From positions 1 through 33,287 of the forward strand of contig JAFRDO010000038.1 of assembly GCA_017403825.1 (NCBI GenBank): a DNA stretch of 33,287 nucleotides, read 5' to 3'. How positions within the stretch are numbered: the first letter of the stretch is position 1; the number at the start of each line of letters is the position of its first letter. Shown one piece after another: positions 29,588 to 33,287 of the stretch. The notes beneath the pieces are model-generated. The model searched no databases, had not been told where the DNA came from, and worked only from the letters and a program-made list of their open reading frames with translations. The translations under genes were made by a program, and so were the position numbers. This DNA is from Kiritimatiellia bacterium (lineage in GTDB: Bacteria > Verrucomicrobiota > Kiritimatiellia > RFP12 > UBA1067).

Positions 29588-30601
29588 ATGGCAATTCTTG
29601 CATTGGCTGCCATTGCACAATGTGTTTTTGCCGCCGATACGCCTGTGCGCGGAGCGTATCCGATTTTGACTACGCCATATCTTGAAGATGGATCGGTGGA
29701 CTATGATTCGCTTGTCAAGGAGGGGGAATGGGCTGACAGGGCGGGCGTGGACGGCATCATCTGGCCGCAGTCTGACGATTCATGCGACCTCCTGACGACC
29801 GACGAGAAGAAGCGCGGGATGTCCGCCCTTGCAAAGGCGGCCAATGGCTATCGCGCCCGCCTCTGCCTCGGCGTCAACGGACGCGACACCGCAGAAATGC
29901 TGGAGCTCGCCCGCCACGGCGAATCGCTCGCGGCGCAATTCGACCCGCGCATAGTCTTCATCTCGCGTCCCGGCGACGACTGCCGCACCCAAGAAGACCT
30001 CGAACGCTATTACGAAGCGCTGGCGGAAGTTGCGAAGCGCCCCGTCATAATCCAGACCTACAACGGCGACAAGTGCCCCGCCCCGTCCGTCGAATTTCTC
30101 AAGCGGCTCGCCGTTCGCCACCCCTCTCAATACGGTTGGATCAAGGAGGAGGTCCGCGACGGATTCGAGGCCAACCGGCGCATGAAGGCGGAGCTTGCGT
30201 CCAGGCCTCCGCTGAAGACCGTTTTCAGCGCGTGGGGCGGCTGGCAGTGGCTCTACCAGTCGCGTCGGCTCGGCAGCGAGGGAGTCATCTCCGAACGTGC
30301 CGCGCTCGCGCCGATGCTTGCGGAAATATGGCGGCTCATGGAGGCGAAGGACGACACTGGGAAACTTGACGCTGCATACGCGAGGTACCTTCTTGCTATC
30401 AACTTGATGCAGACTGTGCCCGGCGACCTCCGCGGCTACCAGCTCGTGTTCTTCAAGGAGAAGGGGATTTTCAATACGACCGTTTCGCGCGTTTATACCG
30501 ATAGGACGAATGATCCCTACAAGTGGAAGCTCGACGTTCTTGAAGTTGACGAAGGGACGAGGGCGGAAATCATGAGGAGGTGCAGCCTTGAAGGACATTG
30601 A
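29588..30601 (+). CDS. DHDPS/N-acetylneuraminate lyase-family protein with signal peptide
   Basis: 337 aa from the ATG at 29588 (GGGGGAA upstream). The N-terminus MAILALAAIAQCVFA-AD looks like a signal peptide, so the protein would be exported, unusual for this aldolase family. The TIM barrel starts GAYPILTTPYLEDGSVDYDSL; the catalytic Tyr (VIIQTYNG) and Schiff-base Lys (YGWIKEEV) are in place. The usual GTTGE carboxylate-binding loop reads QSDDS, so the substrate is not the standard one. An alternative start at 29516 would add 24 residues encoded by a dispersed repeat and bury the signal. The next gene overlaps its end by 14 bases. Confidence 0.82.
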   Translation: MAILALAAIAQCVFAADTPVRGAYPILTTPYLEDGSVDYDSLVKEGEWADRAGVDGIIWPQSDDSCDLLTTDEKKRGMSALAKAANGYRARLCLGVNGRDTAEMLELARHGESLAAQFDPRIVFISRPGDDCRTQEDLERYYEALAEVAKRPVIIQTYNGDKCPAPSVEFLKRLAVRHPSQYGWIKEEVRDGFEANRRMKAELASRPPLKTVFSAWGGWQWLYQSRRLGSEGVISERAALAPMLAEIWRLMEAKDDTGKLDAAYARYLLAINLMQTVPGDLRGYQLVFFKEKGIFNTTVSRVYTDRTNDPYKWKLDVLEVDEGTRAEIMRRCSLEGH

Positions 30602-31379
30602 CTTTACCGGCAAGGTCGCCGTCGTCACGGGCGCGGCGAGTGGCATGGGGCTCATGACCGCTCAGGAGTTCGTGCGGCTCGGCGCGAAGGTTGTGATGTG
30701 CGATCTTGACGAAGCGTTGCTTCGTCAAGCGGTTGAAAAGTTGAGAGGTGGAAAGGTTGAGAAGTGCATGGAACGTGTCGTTGCCTGCGTAGGTGACGTC
30801 CGCGACTTCGCCTATGCGGAAGCGGCGGCGAAAGCGGCCGCGGCGCTTGGCGGTTGCGACATTCTCGTCACGTGCGCGGGCGGGAACGAGGCGCGCTGCT
30901 GCAAGTCCAACGTGCCGTTCTACGAGCAGCCCGTCGAGGTCATCGACTGGGGTCTTGACGTGAACCTGAAGGGCGCGGTGTACTTCGCGCGCGCGATGAT
31001 GCCGCAGATGGTTGCGAAGAAGGGCGGCGTAATCTGCTGTCTCGGTTCGGTGACGGGTTTCGAGGGCGATGGGGTCGGCACGATGTACGGAACCGCGAAG
31101 TCGGGGCTCTTCAACTTCGTGAAGGGACTTGCCCTCGCCGGCGGACCGCACAACGTCCGCGCGCTCTGCGTGACGCCCGGACCGGTCCTAACGCGGGCGG
31201 CGATGAGCGGAATGCCCACCGCTCTCGGACGCGCCGCCGAGACGCACGAGCTTGTGGACGTCATACTCTTTATGTGCTCCGACAACGCCTCGTTCGTTAC
31301 GGGCACCAACCATGTCATCGACGGCGGGCGGCTCTGCATGTACCAGCCCTACGTCGCTCCGAAGGAGTCAGCGAAATGA
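30588..31379 (+). CDS. SDR-family oxidoreductase
   Basis: 263 aa from a TTG with GGAGG 8 bases upstream (inside the preceding gene). NAD(P)-binding TGAASGMG (14-21), D at the end of the second strand (VVMCDLDE), and the catalytic Ser (CLGSVTG) with YGTAK. The C-terminal FVTGTNHVIDGG is typical of classical SDRs. It is likely a sugar or polyol dehydrogenase acting with the DHDPS-family neighbour. Residues ~50-60 (LRGGKVEKCME) are encoded by a GTTGAGAGG/GGTTGAGAA-like repeat resembling the complement of the repeat in the kinase at 497-538. Confidence 0.88.
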   Translation: MKDIDFTGKVAVVTGAASGMGLMTAQEFVRLGAKVVMCDLDEALLRQAVEKLRGGKVEKCMERVVACVGDVRDFAYAEAAAKAAAALGGCDILVTCAGGNEARCCKSNVPFYEQPVEVIDWGLDVNLKGAVYFARAMMPQMVAKKGGVICCLGSVTGFEGDGVGTMYGTAKSGLFNFVKGLALAGGPHNVRALCVTPGPVLTRAAMSGMPTALGRAAETHELVDVILFMCSDNASFVTGTNHVIDGGRLCMYQPYVAPKESAK

Positions 31380-31997
31380 AGGTGCACGTCTTCCCTGCGT
31401 TTGTTGCGCTTGCCGTTTGCCGCAGCCTCTGGGCCGCGGCCCCCGCCGACGGACCCGACCGCGGCCTGATGAGCGACGCCTACTGGGCGATATGGAACGA
31501 CGCGGAGCAGGCTCGCATCGACGCGGACATCGAGAAGAACCGCAAGGCGGACGGCGCGTTCGAGGTGGACGCGCCAGACGATACGCGACCGCCTCGACAT
31601 GATGGCGAGGACGGACCGCCTCCTGCACGTTTCGGAGGTGACGATCGCCGCGCCGGGCGAGGACGGGCGCAGCCGGCGGATCCAGGCGGTGCTAGTGCGC
31701 AACATCTACCGTGCGTGGTTCTCGCACCCGGCGACGATGGGGATAACCTGGTGGAACACGGTGGACGGGGCGGGCGTCGCGGGCGAGCCGCTCGTCTCGG
31801 GGCTTTTCACGCGCGACCTCAAGAAGAAGCCGGCCTATCACGAGCTTGACCGGCTCATCAACCGCGAGTGGAAGACGAGCGTTTCCGCGAAGGTCGTCGG
31901 CGGCAAGGTGTCCTTCAGGGGCTTCCGCGGCCGCTACCGCCTGACGTGGAAGGGGCCTGACGGTGCCGAGCGGTCGAAGTTCGCCGAAGTCAGGTAA
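31376..31997 (+). pseudogene. GH10 xylanase remnant with internal deletion
   Basis: The ATG at 31376 overlaps the SDR stop. The first frame gives a signal peptide and a GH10-like beginning (YWAIWNDAEQARIDADIEKN). At about 31570-31580 similarity jumps to another frame, giving the last third of GH10: TIRDRLDMMARTDRLLHVSE (Glu of VSEV would be the nucleophile), then FSHPATMGITWWNTVDG and KKPAYHELDRLINREW. The middle of the barrel with the acid/base Glu is absent. A functional GH10 is ~330 or more residues; here ~205 codons remain in two frames. Clearly a decayed gene. Confidence 0.78.
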
Positions 31998-32036
31998 TCG
32001 CCAGCAGGTCGCGGTAAAAGGCAAAAATCTGCCCAC

Positions 32037-32065
32037 TTGTCAAGAATAGGGGACTTTGGTATAAT
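32037..32065 (+). promoter_or_regulatory. Strong sigma-70-type promoter of tRNA-Thr and tuf
   Basis: -35 TTGTCA (32037-32042), 17-base spacer, -10 TATAAT (32060-32065). The predicted start is about 17 bases before the mature tRNA. Confidence 0.85.
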
Positions 32066-32089
32066 ACCCAAGTTTTCGTCTCGAAAGAG

Positions 32090-32165
32090 GCCACTTTAGC
32101 TCAGTAGGTAGAGCACATCCTTGGTAAGGATGAGGTCGGCGGTTCGATTCCGCTAGGTGGCTCCA
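32090..32165 (+). tRNA. tRNA-Thr (anticodon GGT)
   Basis: A complete cloverleaf: acceptor GCCACTT/AGGTGGC with one G-U, D-arm TAGCTCAGTAGGTAGAGCA, anticodon stem CATCC/GGATG with loop TTGGTAA (anticodon GGT, reads ACC/ACU), T-arm GGCGG-TTCGATT-CCGCT, discriminator T and encoded CCA (32163-32165). It lies 47 bases before tuf and is probably co-transcribed with it. Confidence 0.95.
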
Positions 32166-32212
32166 TTTGCCTGACGGGAGCACAGACAACAACAACTCAC
32201 AGGAGTACAAGA

Positions 32213-33287
32213 ATGGCGAAGGAAACATTCGATCGCGGCGGAAAGCCGCACGTGAACGTCGGCACGAGCGGCCAGGTCGACCACGGACAGACCACACTCA
32301 CGGCCGCACTCACGCACGTCCAGGCGCTCACGGGGCTCTGCTCCGAGATCAAGTACGACGAAGTCGCCAAGGCTTCCGAGTCCGCCGGCCGCCGCGACGC
32401 GACCAAGATTCTCACGATCGCGTCCTCTCACGTCGAGTACGCTACGGCTAACCGCCACTACGCGCCCGTCGACTGCCCCGGACACGCCGACTACGTGAAG
32501 AACATGATTACCGGCGCGGCTCAGATGGACGGCGCTATCCTCGTCGTCTCTGCCGTCGACGGCCCGATGCCGCAGACCCGCGAGCACGTGCTTCTCGCCC
32601 GCCAGGTCGGCGTGCCGAAGATCGTCGTGTTCCTCAACAAGTGCGACCTCGTCGACGACGCCGAGATGCTTGACCTCGTCGAGATGGAGGTCCGCGAGCT
32701 CCTTTCCAAGTACGAGTACGACGGCGACAACGCCCCGGTCATCCGCGGCGCTGCGTTCCCCGCGACTCAGGCGGCCTCGGCCGACGATGCGGCGTGCAAG
32801 TGCATCGACGAGCTGATGGAAGCCCTCGACACGTACATCCCCGAGCCCGTCCGCGAGCTTGACAAGCCGTTCCTGATGCCTATCGAGGACATCTTCTCGA
32901 TCGAAGGCCGCGGCACGGTCGTCACCGGCCGCGTCGAGCGTGGCGTCGTGAAGGTCGGCGACGAAGTCGAGATCGTCGGTCTCAAGCCGACGGCGAAGAC
33001 GGCCGTCACCGGCGTCGAGATGTTCCGCAAGCTGCTTGACCAGGGTCAGGCCGGCGACAACATCGGCACGCTCCTGCGCGGCACGAAGAAGGAAGAGGTG
33101 CAGCGCGGCCAGGTGCTCGCGAAGCCGGGCTCCATCACGCCGCACACCGAGTTCTCGGGCCAGGTCTACGTCCTGACGAAGGACGAGGGCGGCCGCCACA
33201 CGGCGTTCATGAAGGGCTATCGTCCGCAGTTCTACATCCGCACGACGGACGTGACTGGCGACATTCAGCTCCCCGAAGGCGTCGAGA
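32213..33287 (+). CDS. tuf: Elongation factor Tu with substituted P-loop (3' end outside the window)
   Basis: 358 codons are in the window; EF-Tu is normally ~395 aa. ATG 32213 with AGGAG 7 bases upstream. EF-Tu carries aminoacyl-tRNA to the ribosome as a GTPase. Conserved: [21 protein letters not shown] (switch II), NKCD (G4), [15 protein letters not shown] (domain 2), and [16 protein letters not shown] (domain 3). Unusual: the P-loop GHVDHGKTT reads GQVDHGQTT (residues 20-28), so the phosphate-binding Lys is Gln26 and His is Gln21. Switch I is lengthened and altered ([20 protein letters not shown]; the Thr before I is kept). Codons are normal and the promoter strong, so it does not look decayed. 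It may be a lineage-specific form or a specialised second EF-Tu. Confidence 0.93.
   Translation, partial: MAKETFDRGGKPHVNVGTSGQVDHGQTTLTAALTHVQALTGLCSEIKYDEVAKASESAGRRDATKILTIASSHVEYATANRHYAPVDCPGHADYVKNMITGAAQMDGAILVVSAVDGPMPQTREHVLLARQVGVPKIVVFLNKCDLVDDAEMLDLVEMEVRELLSKYEYDGDNAPVIRGAAFPATQAASADDAACKCIDELMEALDTYIPEPVRELDKPFLMPIEDIFSIEGRGTVVTGRVERGVVKVGDEVEIVGLKPTAKTAVTGVEMFRKLLDQGQAGDNIGTLLRGTKKEEVQRGQVLAKPGSITPHTEFSGQVYVLTKDEGGRHTAFMKGYRPQFYIRTTDVTGDIQLPEGVE

Noticed and set aside
29516..29588. Upstream start for the DHDPS-family gene
   Set aside because: The added residues are encoded by a dispersed CACGCAGAG-type repeat and would mask an obvious signal peptide.
32153..33199. 348-codon minus-strand frame
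   Set aside because: Antisense to tuf and tRNA-Thr, both unmistakable.
1..33287. Prophage or integrative element with tRNA attachment site
   Set aside because: No integrase, capsid, tail or conjugation gene was seen, and no fragment duplicating the tRNA-Thr 3' end was noticed elsewhere in the window.

Overview
The window looks like a chromosomal piece of a moderately GC-rich gut-type bacterium of the PVC group, most likely Kiritimatiellota/Lentisphaerota/Verrucomicrobia. This is inferred from the eukaryote-like Ser/Thr kinases, a sigma factor paired with a kinase, a GH10 relic beside a sugar-acid operon, and an EF-Tu with a PVC-looking insert in switch I. No 16S rRNA is present, so the placement is tentative. 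No tail, capsid or integrase gene was seen; the left three quarters is accessory DNA and the right quarter is housekeeping/metabolic.

Layout. 1-1306: 3' part of a membrane Ser/Thr kinase. 1388-4534: two minus-strand AAA ATPase/DUF4143 genes that share promoter-proximal palindromes. 4937-6052: a run of small genes (membrane peptide, beta-strand protein, winged-helix-like protein, coiled-coil protein) with a MITE in the middle. 6105-9511: a probable RiPP locus, with two short precursor-like peptides sharing the leader MAYKKPE and two radical SAM/SPASM enzymes, the first with a PqqD-like recognition domain. 9665-11315: a NYN-domain nuclease-like gene and a divergent metal-dependent hydrolase. 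11309-12450: an internally deleted IS whose terminal repeats match the MITE.

12480-24539 is a defence-type island. It holds a GmrSD-like DUF262/HNH protein, a small uncharacterised protein, a sigma-70-like factor with a Ser/Thr kinase, two more unknown small genes, a DUF262 tandem pair, and a broken mcrB. 24501-25344 is a decayed junction with two copies of a ~107-bp direct repeat, each abutting a truncated gene. 25345-31997 is a tightly overlapping operon: two organic-acid/gluconate-type transporters, dtd, an MFS transporter, an exported DHDPS-family protein, an SDR, and a GH10 xylanase relic. 32037-33287 is a strong promoter, tRNA-Thr(GGT) and tuf, an order also known from E. coli thrT-tufB. 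This EF-Tu has Gln at the P-loop Lys position.

Most interesting are the RiPP locus (6105-9511), the sigma/kinase pair between two GmrSD modules (12480-23023), and the EF-Tu P-loop substitution. Family names come from motifs recognised by eye; no database search was run.
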